This document shows positions 34,635-42,500 of a DNA stretch of 62,068 nucleotides, piece after piece. The translations under genes were made by a program, and so were the position numbers. The stretch is from Polyangiaceae bacterium (GTDB lineage Bacteria > Myxococcota_A > Polyangia > Polyangiales > Polyangiaceae). The stretch lies in the NCBI GenBank assembly GCA_022842465.1, contig JALHPN010000023.1, forward strand, positions 1-62,068, given 5' to 3'. The notes under the pieces are model-generated. The model was given only the letters and a program-made list of their open reading frames with translations. It made no database searches and was not told the DNA's origin. Within the stretch, counting starts at the first letter, position 1; every line of letters begins with the position of its first letter.

Positions 34635-35270
34635 TCACGCCGCGTCGCGTGGGGCCGAACGCGCGGAGAGGAACGCGCGCTCGAGCGCCTCGGCGACGGC
34701 GGTTCCGAGACGTCGCGCCTCGTCGAGCCGCGCGTCGCTCCGTTCCCCTCCGGGCCACTCGAGGAGCGCTTGCCCGCGGCGGTACCCGAGCGTCACGCTG
34801 TCCCCTTGGCGGAAGGCGAGGAGGCCGCGCCTGACCTCGTCGCCGAGCACGCGTCGCGCGAGCCCCTCCGGCTGCTCGAGGACGCGGTACGCGGCGACGA
34901 ACGTAGCGTCGCCGAGGTCGATCGGTCGCGCCGCGGCGACCGCGTGGGTGCGCGCCGCCACGGACACGCGGCCGAGGAGCTTGCCGCGCGGTCGCACGGT
35001 GAGGCGGGTCCGGGTGTGCGTCTCGCGACCGAGCGCCTCGAGCCGGAAGGCGACGTCCCCTCCGGTCCACGTGAGGACCGGCGACGTGCGGTTCGGCCAG
35101 ACGCCCTCCGGCTCGGTGAACGTCAGCCCGCGCTGCGCGGCATACCGTCGCCACGTCCGTTCGACCTCTTCGCGGTCACGACGGGTGAGCGCCCACGACA
35201 CGACGAAGCCCAGGATCACCATCGGCAGGAGGCCCGCGAAGAGGAGTCCGGCGAGCAGATCGTAGCCCAC
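34635..35270 (-). CDS. Membrane-anchored protein, unknown
   Basis: A 211-residue protein with one N-terminal TM helix (residues 5-28, LLAGLLFAGLLPMVILGFVVSW) and a soluble alpha/beta domain of unknown family (RYAAQRGLTFTEPEGVWP, VAFRLEALGRETHTRTRLTV, FVAAYRVLEQPEGLARRVLG). The start is GTG 35270, with a strong GGAGGAAAGG directly upstream. Its overall pattern weakly resembles DUF3137-type proteins. It converges with the lipoprotein gene, with a 2-nt gap. Confidence 0.68.
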   Translation of the reverse strand: MGYDLLAGLLFAGLLPMVILGFVVSWALTRRDREEVERTWRRYAAQRGLTFTEPEGVWPNRTSPVLTWTGGDVAFRLEALGRETHTRTRLTVRPRGKLLGRVSVAARTHAVAAARPIDLGDATFVAAYRVLEQPEGLARRVLGDEVRRGLLAFRQGDSVTLGYRRGQALLEWPGGERSDARLDEARRLGTAVAEALERAFLSARSAPRDAA

Positions 35271-35334
35271 CCTTTCCTCCTACGACGACGAGCGGCGACG
35301 TCAAGGCGGCGAGCGTGTGCTAGGCGTGGCCGCC

Positions 35335-36168
35335 ATGACACTCGCGCACGCGCGGGTCCTCCCCGAGGGCGGCGGTTCGCCCTCGCGGTGGCTCGTCTTC
35401 CTCCATGGCATCCTCGGCTCGGGCTCGAACTGGCGCACGTTCGCGAAGCAGATCGTCCGGGAGATCCCGGGGACGGGTGCCGTGCTCGTCGACCTCCGCC
35501 TGCACGGCGAGTCGCTCGGTCTCCCCCCGCCGCACACGGTCGCGCATGCCGCAGAGGACGTCGTCGAGCTGATCCGTTCGCTCGAGGCGTCCCACCCGGG
35601 GTCGCGCGTCGACGTCGTCCTCGGGCACAGCTTCGGCGGAAAGGTCGCGCTCGCCGTGGCGGCGGCGATGCGCGGCGACCTCGCCCATGTCGTCGTGATG
35701 GACTCGACCCCGAGCGCGCGGGTCGACCGGCGGGGATCGGAGGACACGCAGCACATCGTCGATCTCCTCCGCGAGCTCCCGGAGTCGTTCCCCGACCGCG
35801 ACGCGTTCCTCACGTGGATGAACGATCACGGTGTGTCGCGCCCGACCGCGATGTGGCTGGCGATGAACGTGAAGCCCGTCTCGAACACGACCACGTACGT
35901 GTTCCGACTCGACATCGTCGGAATCCGCGCCCTGCTCGACGACTACTTCGCGACGGACCTCTGGCCCGTCATCGAGACGCCGCCCGGTCGCATGCGCATC
36001 CACGTCATCGTCGGCGGCCGCTCGACGATCGTCGACGAGGCGGACCGCGAGCGCGCGTCTCGGGCCGAGCGCGCCACCTTCGACGTCCTCGAGGGGGCGG
36101 GGCACTGGGTCCACGTCGACGCGCCGGACGCCCTCCGCGAGGTCGTCCTCGGTCACCTCCGCGGGTGA
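35335..36168 (+). CDS. Alpha/beta-hydrolase
   Basis: A 277-residue alpha/beta-hydrolase fold enzyme. The oxyanion segment is VFLHGILGSGSNW, the nucleophile elbow GHSFGGKVAL, and the likely catalytic histidine lies in EGAGHWVHVDAPD. It resembles the YbfF/abhydrolase-domain esterases. The ATG 35335 gives the compact N-terminus. There is no signal peptide, so it is cytoplasmic; the substrate is unknown. Confidence 0.88.
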   Translation: MTLAHARVLPEGGGSPSRWLVFLHGILGSGSNWRTFAKQIVREIPGTGAVLVDLRLHGESLGLPPPHTVAHAAEDVVELIRSLEASHPGSRVDVVLGHSFGGKVALAVAAAMRGDLAHVVVMDSTPSARVDRRGSEDTQHIVDLLRELPESFPDRDAFLTWMNDHGVSRPTAMWLAMNVKPVSNTTTYVFRLDIVGIRALLDDYFATDLWPVIETPPGRMRIHVIVGGRSTIVDEADRERASRAERATFDVLEGAGHWVHVDAPDALREVVLGHLRG

Positions 36169-36172
36169 GGCG

Positions 36173-38176
36173 TCACTTCGGCCCCGTCGGCGCGCAGAAC
36201 CCACCGATGCAGGCGGTGCCCTCGCAGCAGTCGCCGTCCAGAGTGCACTTCTCGCCGCTCTTCGCGCACTCGTTGCCCTTCTGCTGGCAGACGAGCGTGC
36301 CCTTGCCGTCGTCACGGCAGTAGCCGTCGCAGCAGTCGTAGCCCGCCTCGCAGGTGTCCCCGAGCGGCTTGCACGGGTTCACCGTGAACTGCGGGCGCTC
36401 GTTCGTGGAGTCCGTCTCCTGGCCGGCGACGTAGAACGCGGGATGGCTCGGGTCGACGCCCGGCTTCGGCTGGCTGTCGACCGCCGCGATCCACAGCTGG
36501 CGGTTCGCGCCGTTGAACGAGTTTCCGTACGGGCGCTGACTGAAGAACGCGACCCAGAAGTAGCCGCCTGCCGCGACGGGGTGCACGCTCGGGCCCCAGC
36601 TCTTCTTCGGGGACGGCCCCAGATCCGGGACGCCGTTCGCGTGATCGAGGCGCACCGGGGAGGAGCCGTCCGCGGCCGCGAGCCAGAGCTCGGCGAGGGC
36701 GTCGGCGCCGTCCGAGCGCGACTTGCTCCCGCGCATGAAGGCGAGCCACTTGCTGTCGGGCGTGAAGCTCGGATACGTGACGACCGGGAATTCGGCGTTC
36801 GGATCGAGGATCTTCCTCGTGTTCGCGAACCCGGGCGTGACGAGGTTCACGTCGGTCGTCCACACCGTCGAGGCGGTGATGTTCAGGCCATCGCCGCCCG
36901 TTCGCACCGAGAACGCGACGCGGCTCCCGTCCGGCGACCACACGGGGTGCCCTGGCTGCCCGGGCGTCCCCGCCGGCAGGGACATCTGCGCGAGCACGGC
37001 GTCGTTGTCGAACGTGCTGAGGAGGAGCTTCGCGTCGGGGTTCGTGAAGCTGCCCGACGACCAGTGTCTCCAGAGCACGTGCGAGCCGTTCGGGCTGATC
37101 GCCTGGAAGCCGGACGGCTGCGTGCTCCGGTAGAGCTCTGCGCCGGTCTTGAGGTCGTAGGTCGCCCACGGGCTCGCGCCGCCGTTGTAGCTCGCGACCA
37201 TGCGACTCCCGTCGCGCGAGACGCTGTGGCAGACGATGCACTGCGTCCCAGCCTGGCGGGCGATGTCGAGGCCGAGGAAGCGGCTCGCGTTCTTCCCGGG
37301 CTCGATGCGACGCACGAAGGAGTCGGCGTCGACGAGCCGCGTGTAATAGATCGATCCCTTCAGGCTCCCCGGCGCGATGCGCCACGTCTGCGTCTTGGCC
37401 TTGTAGGCCGTCGTGCCGTCGTAGCGCTGGATCGCGACCGCGACGTCGCCCTCCGTCGAGTCCGTCAGCTTCGCCCACACGTCGGCCGGGACGTTCGGGA
37501 ACGGATAGCGCGACGGCGGGTCGGCGCTCGCGTAGCCGAGGAACTCGAACGTCTCGCTCTTCGCCTCGATACGATAGAGGTTGCCGGCGCCGCCGCCGTT
37601 CCACTGGACGAGTGGGGAGGGGAGCCCGCGCGGGAAGACGGTCTTGTCGTACGGATAGAGCAGCGTCATCGCGCCGTCGTCCGTCGCGGCGTTGGCGAAA
37701 GCGCCGAGGACCGCGGGATCGGGAGGCGTCCCCGCGGTCACGCGGAGCTTGAACGTCGCGGGCGTCTTCGCGATCTGGTTGCCGTAGGTGAACGAGACCT
37801 CGCCCTTGCCGCCGACGAAGCCCGTCGGCACGAGCTTGTTCGCCGTGAAGGCCGCCGCGTCGATGCGCGTGAAGTTCCACGCGCCGTTCAAGGGGACCTC
37901 GGTCCCGTCGGAGCGAACGCCCTTCGCGGCATACTCCGTCACCGGGGTCGTCGCGTTCAGGTCGACGGTCACCTGCGCGTTCTCCGGCGTGATCATGATC
38001 TTGGCGAACTGCTCGACTTGCCCGCCGTCCCCGGTGCCGAACGGCGGAGGCCCGGCGTCGCCGTCCCCCCCGGCGCCAGGATCCGTCTCCGTTCCGCATC
38101 CCGCGACATGCGCGAGAGCTGTCGTCGTGGCGAGCGTGAGGAGGAGCAGCCAGGTCGAGCGCGACGGTGCAGGCAT
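36173..38176 (-). CDS. TolB-like beta-propeller lipoprotein with one c-type heme motif
   Basis: A 667-residue lipoprotein (lipobox HVAGC near residue 27). An Ig-like segment (about 60-150) is followed by a WD40/TolB-like propeller with repeats such as PVWSPDGSRVAFSV and PSFTPDSKWLAFM. A c-type heme attachment motif CIVCH at 313-317 lies in the first blades (QCIVCHSVSRDGSRM). The C-terminus is a Cys-rich knottin-like array (about 590-665, CEAGYDCCDGYC). The start is ATG 38176. Similar predicted outer-surface redox proteins occur in myxobacteria; the electron partner is unknown. Confidence 0.8.
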   Translation of the reverse strand: MPAPSRSTWLLLLTLATTTALAHVAGCGTETDPGAGGDGDAGPPPFGTGDGGQVEQFAKIMITPENAQVTVDLNATTPVTEYAAKGVRSDGTEVPLNGAWNFTRIDAAAFTANKLVPTGFVGGKGEVSFTYGNQIAKTPATFKLRVTAGTPPDPAVLGAFANAATDDGAMTLLYPYDKTVFPRGLPSPLVQWNGGGAGNLYRIEAKSETFEFLGYASADPPSRYPFPNVPADVWAKLTDSTEGDVAVAIQRYDGTTAYKAKTQTWRIAPGSLKGSIYYTRLVDADSFVRRIEPGKNASRFLGLDIARQAGTQCIVCHSVSRDGSRMVASYNGGASPWATYDLKTGAELYRSTQPSGFQAISPNGSHVLWRHWSSGSFTNPDAKLLLSTFDNDAVLAQMSLPAGTPGQPGHPVWSPDGSRVAFSVRTGGDGLNITASTVWTTDVNLVTPGFANTRKILDPNAEFPVVTYPSFTPDSKWLAFMRGSKSRSDGADALAELWLAAADGSSPVRLDHANGVPDLGPSPKKSWGPSVHPVAAGGYFWVAFFSQRPYGNSFNGANRQLWIAAVDSQPKPGVDPSHPAFYVAGQETDSTNERPQFTVNPCKPLGDTCEAGYDCCDGYCRDDGKGTLVCQQKGNECAKSGEKCTLDGDCCEGTACIGGFCAPTGPK

Positions 38177-38314
38177 GAGGGCATGATACCCGGACGGACC
38201 GCCCTCGGCGCCACGTGCCGATCGCGTCGGCGCGCTCCGTCGAGGAGGAGAACGTGCGCTCCCATGCGCGCCGAGCTGGCGGGACGGCGCCGTCCGTTGG
38301 CATGATGACGCGCC

Positions 38315-39007
38315 TTGCCGCGCCGCCGTCACGCCGCCCCCCGCTGTGCCACGTGTCGCATGCACGTGGGGCTGTGCCTCTGCGCGACGCTCCCACGGCT
38401 CGTCACGCGGACGCGGATCGTCCTCGTCATGCACCGGGTCGAGCATCGCAAACCCACGAATACCGGCAGGCTTGCGCTCGCGTGCCTGCCCTCCGCGGAG
38501 CTCGTGCTCCGAGGGTTGCAGACCGGCGCAGGAGCCGACGGGCGCGCCTCGGGCTCGCTGGAGGCGCTCGAGCCAGGCGGCGAGACCGAGCCGCTCCTCC
38601 TCTTCCCGCACGAGGATGCCGTGCCTCTCACCGCGCGGCCGAGCGGCGCGAAGCCCGTCACCCTCGTCGTCCCCGACGGCACCTGGCGCCAGGCCGCGAA
38701 GGTGAGGGCGCGCACGCCCGGCCTCGCTCGCATGCCCGCCGTCACGCTCCCGCCCGGACCGCCCTCGCGGTACCGGCTCCGGACGGAGGCGCACCTCTCG
38801 TTCGTCTCGACGCTCGAGGCGCTCGCGCGCGCGCTCGGCATCCTCGAGGGGCCCGAGGTCCAGCGCGCGCTCGAGGGCGTGCTCGACGCCGTCGTGCACC
38901 GCACGCTCTGGGTGCGCGGCGAGATCACCGACGAGGAGGTGCACGGCGGCCTTCCGCCCCACGCGCAGCGGCACGATCCGGTGAGCGGCCTGCGAGCGCG
39001 GGCATGA
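38315..39007 (+). CDS. DTW domain protein, tRNA-uridine aminocarboxypropyltransferase-like
   Basis: A 230-residue DTW-domain protein. The N-terminal zinc-type cysteines are CATCRMHVGLCLC, and the signature is VVPDGTWRQAAKVRART. Characterised family members (TapT/TuaA, DTWD1/2) transfer a 3-amino-3-carboxypropyl group from SAM to uridine in tRNA. The only in-frame start is TTG 38315. Its stop overlaps the second DTW gene's ATG by 4 nt (ATGA). Adjacent paralogues may modify different tRNA positions. Confidence 0.86.
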   Translation: MPRRRHAAPRCATCRMHVGLCLCATLPRLVTRTRIVLVMHRVEHRKPTNTGRLALACLPSAELVLRGLQTGAGADGRASGSLEALEPGGETEPLLLFPHEDAVPLTARPSGAKPVTLVVPDGTWRQAAKVRARTPGLARMPAVTLPPGPPSRYRLRTEAHLSFVSTLEALARALGILEGPEVQRALEGVLDAVVHRTLWVRGEITDEEVHGGLPPHAQRHDPVSGLRARA

Positions 39008-40227
39008 CGCGCGACCCGCGAGCGACGCGCGCTACCGTCACCCGAGAGCCCGAGCCCAGGTTGGTCTGCGAGCGCTGCCGGCGTCCCGAGGTGGTCTGCT
39101 ACTGCCGCTTCGTCACGCCCGTCCCGACACGGACGCGCGTCGTCATCTTCCAGCACAGGCGCGAGCGTGACGTGCCGATCAACACGGCGCGCATCGCGTC
39201 GCTCTGCCTTCCGTCGTCCGAGCTCCACGTCGGCGTGTCGTTCTCCGGCACCGCGGCGCTCCGCGCGCTCCTCGACGACCGCGAGCGGCCCGCCGTGCTC
39301 CTCTATCCAGGTCCGGGCGCGATCGACATCGAGACGTCGCCTCCGGACGGCCCCGTCACCCTCGTCGTCCTCGACGGGACGTGGTCGCAGGCGAAGAAGC
39401 TCCTCCGGGTCAACCCGGAGCTCGGCGCCCTCCCGCGGTATGCGTTCCGGCCGCCGTCCCCCAGCGACTATCGGATCCGGAGCGAGCCGCGCGAGGACTA
39501 CGTCTCGACGCTGGAGGCGATCGTCCACGTCCTGTCGGTGCTCGAGGGAGGGGATTCGCGTGTGACGGCGCTCCTCGAGCCGTTCCGCGCGATGGTCGCG
39601 ATGCAGGTGGCCTATCGCGAGTCCGAGCACGCGCGGCACCGCCACGGCCCAGCCCGCGAGAAGCGTCGACGGCTCCGTGCCGACCCGACGACACGTCTGC
39701 CGAGCCTCCTCCGCGAGCGGCCGTCGGACCTCCTCTTCGTCTACGGCGAGGCGAACGCGTGGCCGTACGGGACGAAGGAGCGCGCGGTGAGCCCGGAGGA
39801 GCTCGTCCACTGGACGGCCCATCGCGTGGCCACGGGCGAGACGTTCTCGGCGCTCCTCGCGCCGCGCGGGTTGCTCGCGCCGTCGACGCCAGGCTACGTC
39901 GGGATCGCGGCCGCGGATCTCCTCGCCGGTCTCTCTCCCGCGGCGTTCTGCGAGGCGTGGAAGGCCTTCGTCAGGCCGGAGGACGTGCTCGTCGGGTGGG
40001 GCGGCTATCCGACCCGCCTCTTCGCGCAGGCGTTCGGCGCTCTCCTGCCCGAGGCGCGCGTGGACCTCCGCCTCGCGACGCGTGGCTACGCCGCCTCTCG
40101 CGTCGGGACGATGGAGGCGTACCTCGAGGCGAACGGACTCCCGGGTCCGCCGTCGCTCGGCATCGGACGCGCGGGCGTCCGCCTCGCGGAGATGGTCGCC
40201 ATCGCCCGCCATCTCACCCGAACGTGA
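39004..40227 (+). CDS. DTW-domain protein with extra C-terminal domain
   Basis: A 407-residue protein. Residues about 20-205 are a DTW domain: CERCRRPEVVCYCRF and VLDGTWSQAKKLLRV with YRIRSEPREDYVSTLEA. Residues about 225-400 are a separate alpha/beta domain (DLLFVYGEANAWPYG, LLAPRGLLAPSTPGYVGI, LVGWGGYPTRLF) whose order resembles a DnaQ/DEDD exonuclease fold but lacks the acidic catalytic residues. The exonuclease comparison is an inference. ATG 39004 overlaps the preceding DTW gene. The pair suggests a linked tRNA-modification function. Confidence 0.85.
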   Translation: MTRDPRATRATVTREPEPRLVCERCRRPEVVCYCRFVTPVPTRTRVVIFQHRRERDVPINTARIASLCLPSSELHVGVSFSGTAALRALLDDRERPAVLLYPGPGAIDIETSPPDGPVTLVVLDGTWSQAKKLLRVNPELGALPRYAFRPPSPSDYRIRSEPREDYVSTLEAIVHVLSVLEGGDSRVTALLEPFRAMVAMQVAYRESEHARHRHGPAREKRRRLRADPTTRLPSLLRERPSDLLFVYGEANAWPYGTKERAVSPEELVHWTAHRVATGETFSALLAPRGLLAPSTPGYVGIAAADLLAGLSPAAFCEAWKAFVRPEDVLVGWGGYPTRLFAQAFGALLPEARVDLRLATRGYAASRVGTMEAYLEANGLPGPPSLGIGRAGVRLAEMVAIARHLTRT

Positions 40228-40543
40228 TCGCGCGGTCGCCCGCCTCCTCCGCGAGCGCGAGGAGCTGCGCCGTCCGCATGCGGAGCGTTCCCCGCGGCCG
40301 CTCTCCCTGCGCGGCGTCGAGGTTGCGCGGCAGGGGCCATAGCCGCCGACGACAACGAGGCAGAAGCTCGCGCGCCTCGATCGCGCCGAACTCGGGCCGC
40401 CCGAGCCCGAGCCACGCCAGGAGATCGAGGGCCTCCGCGCGTGGCAGGAGGAGTCGCGGCGTGACGGGCGTGACGGGCGTGACGGGCCAAGCCGAGGCGA
40501 GAACGCCGAACTGCATGATCGAGATCCGGGAGGCGACGTGCAT
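40214..40543 (-). CDS. Small hypothetical protein
   Basis: A 109-residue protein (ATG 40543; the second ATG at 40516 gives MQFGVLASAWPV). It contains a VTPVTPVTP stretch encoded by three perfect 9-bp repeats. The rest (LLLPRAEALDLLAWLGLGRP and LRMRTAQLLALAEEAGD) is helical, without known domain. It overlaps the end of the DTW gene by 14 nt. Coding is plausible but not proven. Confidence 0.5.
   Translation of the reverse strand: MHVASRISIMQFGVLASAWPVTPVTPVTPRLLLPRAEALDLLAWLGLGRPEFGAIEARELLPRCRRRLWPLPRNLDAAQGERPRGTLRMRTAQLLALAEEAGDRAITFG
40461..40487. repeat. Three perfect 9-bp tandem repeats
   Basis: The unit GTGACGGGC occurs three times in a row. On the minus strand it encodes VTP three times within the small hypothetical gene. 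The window has two more 9-bp tandem arrays (47654-47689, 52276-52317). Confidence 0.9.
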
Positions 40544-40630
40544 GAGGAGACCATGCGCCTCCCCGCTCGCCGAACCGGTCGAGCCGATGGAGACCGGTGA
40601 CGAGGCGTCCCCCTTGACAGCCCGGTCGGG

Positions 40631-41623
40631 TCAGATCGGCGAGCGTCGACGGAGGACGATCCGATCGAACACCCGTCCGAGCCCCTCGCGAAGGAGCACG
40701 TGGCGGAGCGGCCAGAGCGGCGACCGAGCGTCCTCGAGCGAGGCTCTGCCCGTCCAGACGTCCGAGAGGGCGTCGGCCGTCTCTCGGCCGAGGACGTCGA
40801 GGTAGAGCTCCCCGAGCTCGGGGCTCGCCCGTCCTGGGGTCCCCGCGTAGGTCAACCGTGCGTAGTACCGGGCCTGGAGCGGGAGGGCCCGGAGCATCTC
40901 GAGGAACGTCATCACCCGGCCTCGCTGGAGCGGTCGCGCGCCGGCGGCCTCGAGCTCACGCTCCAGCGAGGCGGCGGGCAGGTGCGTGAAGGCAGGGTCC
41001 ACGAGCGCGCGGTGCAGGCGGAGGAGGAGCGACGTCTCGACGAGCCCGGCGTGCTGATCCCCGACGAGGTCCGCGCGCGTCGGCCCGCCGAGCCCGCCGA
41101 GGCGCTCGGCGAGGTCTCCCGACGGGGCGATCCGCCGTGCGAGCAGGGAGAAGACCGAGATCATCCGAGCGTCGTGCCGGCGACTCACCCGCTCACAGGC
41201 GCGCTCGATCGCGAGGACGTGGCGAGGTCCGGCATGGAAGTTCCCGACCCAGACGTTGCGAAAGCCCTGCCGCGCGAGCGTCGTGCCGAGCTCCTCGAGG
41301 ACGGCCGTGACGACCTTCGGCGAGAAGCGTAGCGATCCCACGTGCGGGAGTACGTCCGCCGCCGCATAGACGGGCGGCAAGCGGACGATGACGAGCTCGG
41401 GGTGGCGCTCGAGCAGATGAGAGAAGGCACGCGTGAAGAGGCCCTCGGCCTCGCCGACGTCCGCGAGCGTGGGCAGGTGCGGCCCGTGGACTTCGAGCGG
41501 AGAGCACGTGACGGCGACGACCGTGCGGGTCCGATCGAGCGCCGCCACGCGCGGGCCCGTGAGCGTCTGCCACTCGAGCAGCCGTCCGTCGTCCGTGGGC
41601 GTGGAGGTCGAGCTCGCCGCCAC
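40631..41623 (-). CDS. Creatininase-family protein
   Basis: A 330-residue member of the creatininase/creatinine amidohydrolase-like family (MftE-like). The signature VAVTCSPLEVHGPHLPTLADV corresponds to the metal-binding EQHGPHLPL element, and GFRNVWVGNFHAGPRHVLAI to the following His/Gly region. Family members cleave cyclic amides or peptide bonds, e.g. in cofactor maturation; the substrate here is unknown. The start is GTG 41623, 9 nt after the preceding membrane protein gene, so they are probably cotranscribed. Confidence 0.83.
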   Translation of the reverse strand: MAASSTSTPTDDGRLLEWQTLTGPRVAALDRTRTVVAVTCSPLEVHGPHLPTLADVGEAEGLFTRAFSHLLERHPELVIVRLPPVYAAADVLPHVGSLRFSPKVVTAVLEELGTTLARQGFRNVWVGNFHAGPRHVLAIERACERVSRRHDARMISVFSLLARRIAPSGDLAERLGGLGGPTRADLVGDQHAGLVETSLLLRLHRALVDPAFTHLPAASLERELEAAGARPLQRGRVMTFLEMLRALPLQARYYARLTYAGTPGRASPELGELYLDVLGRETADALSDVWTGRASLEDARSPLWPLRHVLLREGLGRVFDRIVLRRRSPI

Positions 41624-41632
41624 CGTCGGCGC

Positions 41633-42397
41633 TCAGCGCGCGCGGGGGAGCGTACGCACGTCGAGCACGGGGATCGCGCCGAGGGCCGTCGGGGATGGCG
41701 CTCCCGCCGCCCGCGCCTTGGCGCCGGAGCTGGCGAACACCACGCCGCGTGCGCCGTCGGGACGACGCGCCGCGCGATCGCCGGTCTTCACGACCGGATC
41801 GTCACCGGCGGGCGTGACGACCGCGGCGGTCGCGAACGCGGCGAGGAGCACGAGCGCACCTGCGATCCACCACGTGAACCGGGTCCGCCGCTGGCGGAGC
41901 CGGACGAGGAGCGTCGCCTCGGGCCTGTAGCCGTCGAGCGTCATCTCGCCGAACCCGCGGATGCGTCCGCCGGGGTGGAAATACGCGTCGTCCTCCGGGC
42001 TGCCCGAGCCGCCCATGGCCGGGGGCATGAAGGTCGGAACGTGCAGGACCGGGGCAATCGCGGGCAGCGCGTTCGTCGTCGTCGTCGTCGCCGCGAGCTC
42101 GGCCGTGCGAGGCGGCGGGGGCACGGTCGAGATCCGGCCCGTGGCGGGCGTCGCCGGTCCCACGGCGTCGTCCGTCGGCCGGCGACGACCGAGCTCCTCG
42201 AACAGGTCGAGGGAAGGCCTCGATCGCGGCACGGGCGTCCGCACGAGCGCTTCGGCCCGCGCGATCGCCTCGGCGACGTCGTGGACCTCCAGGATGTCGG
42301 ACGGATCGAGCTCCTGCGTCGCGAGCGAGGGGCTCGACGGCTGCTCTCGCAACGAGACCCGGAACGCGCTCCGCGCTACGTCGTCGCCGCCGATCAT
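41633..42397 (-). CDS. Single-pass membrane protein with acidic/Pro-rich cytoplasmic part
   Basis: A 254-residue protein. Residues 1-170 are polar and low complexity (TTTTTNALPAI, RTPVPRSRPSLDL), one TM helix covers about 175-195 (FTWWIAGALVLLAAFATAAVV), and a basic Ala/Pro-rich tail follows. No domain is recognised. The ATG is at 42397. It is cotranscribed with the creatininase-family gene. Confidence 0.6.
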   Translation of the reverse strand: MIGGDDVARSAFRVSLREQPSSPSLATQELDPSDILEVHDVAEAIARAEALVRTPVPRSRPSLDLFEELGRRRPTDDAVGPATPATGRISTVPPPPRTAELAATTTTTNALPAIAPVLHVPTFMPPAMGGSGSPEDDAYFHPGGRIRGFGEMTLDGYRPEATLLVRLRQRRTRFTWWIAGALVLLAAFATAAVVTPAGDDPVVKTGDRAARRPDGARGVVFASSGAKARAAGAPSPTALGAIPVLDVRTLPRAR

Positions 42398-42500
42398 TCG
42401 AGCTCGATCCTCCTCGTCCAGGCCTGGCGCGCCCGTCCGAGCGATGCGTAGCGCGAACCGAGGCGTTCGTCGAGTACGTGACGTCGATCGCCTGCGTCCG

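Noticed and set aside
40614..40640. TTGACA near 40614 as a plus-strand promoter
   Set aside because: No plus-strand gene follows; the nearest gene runs the other way and ends at 40631.
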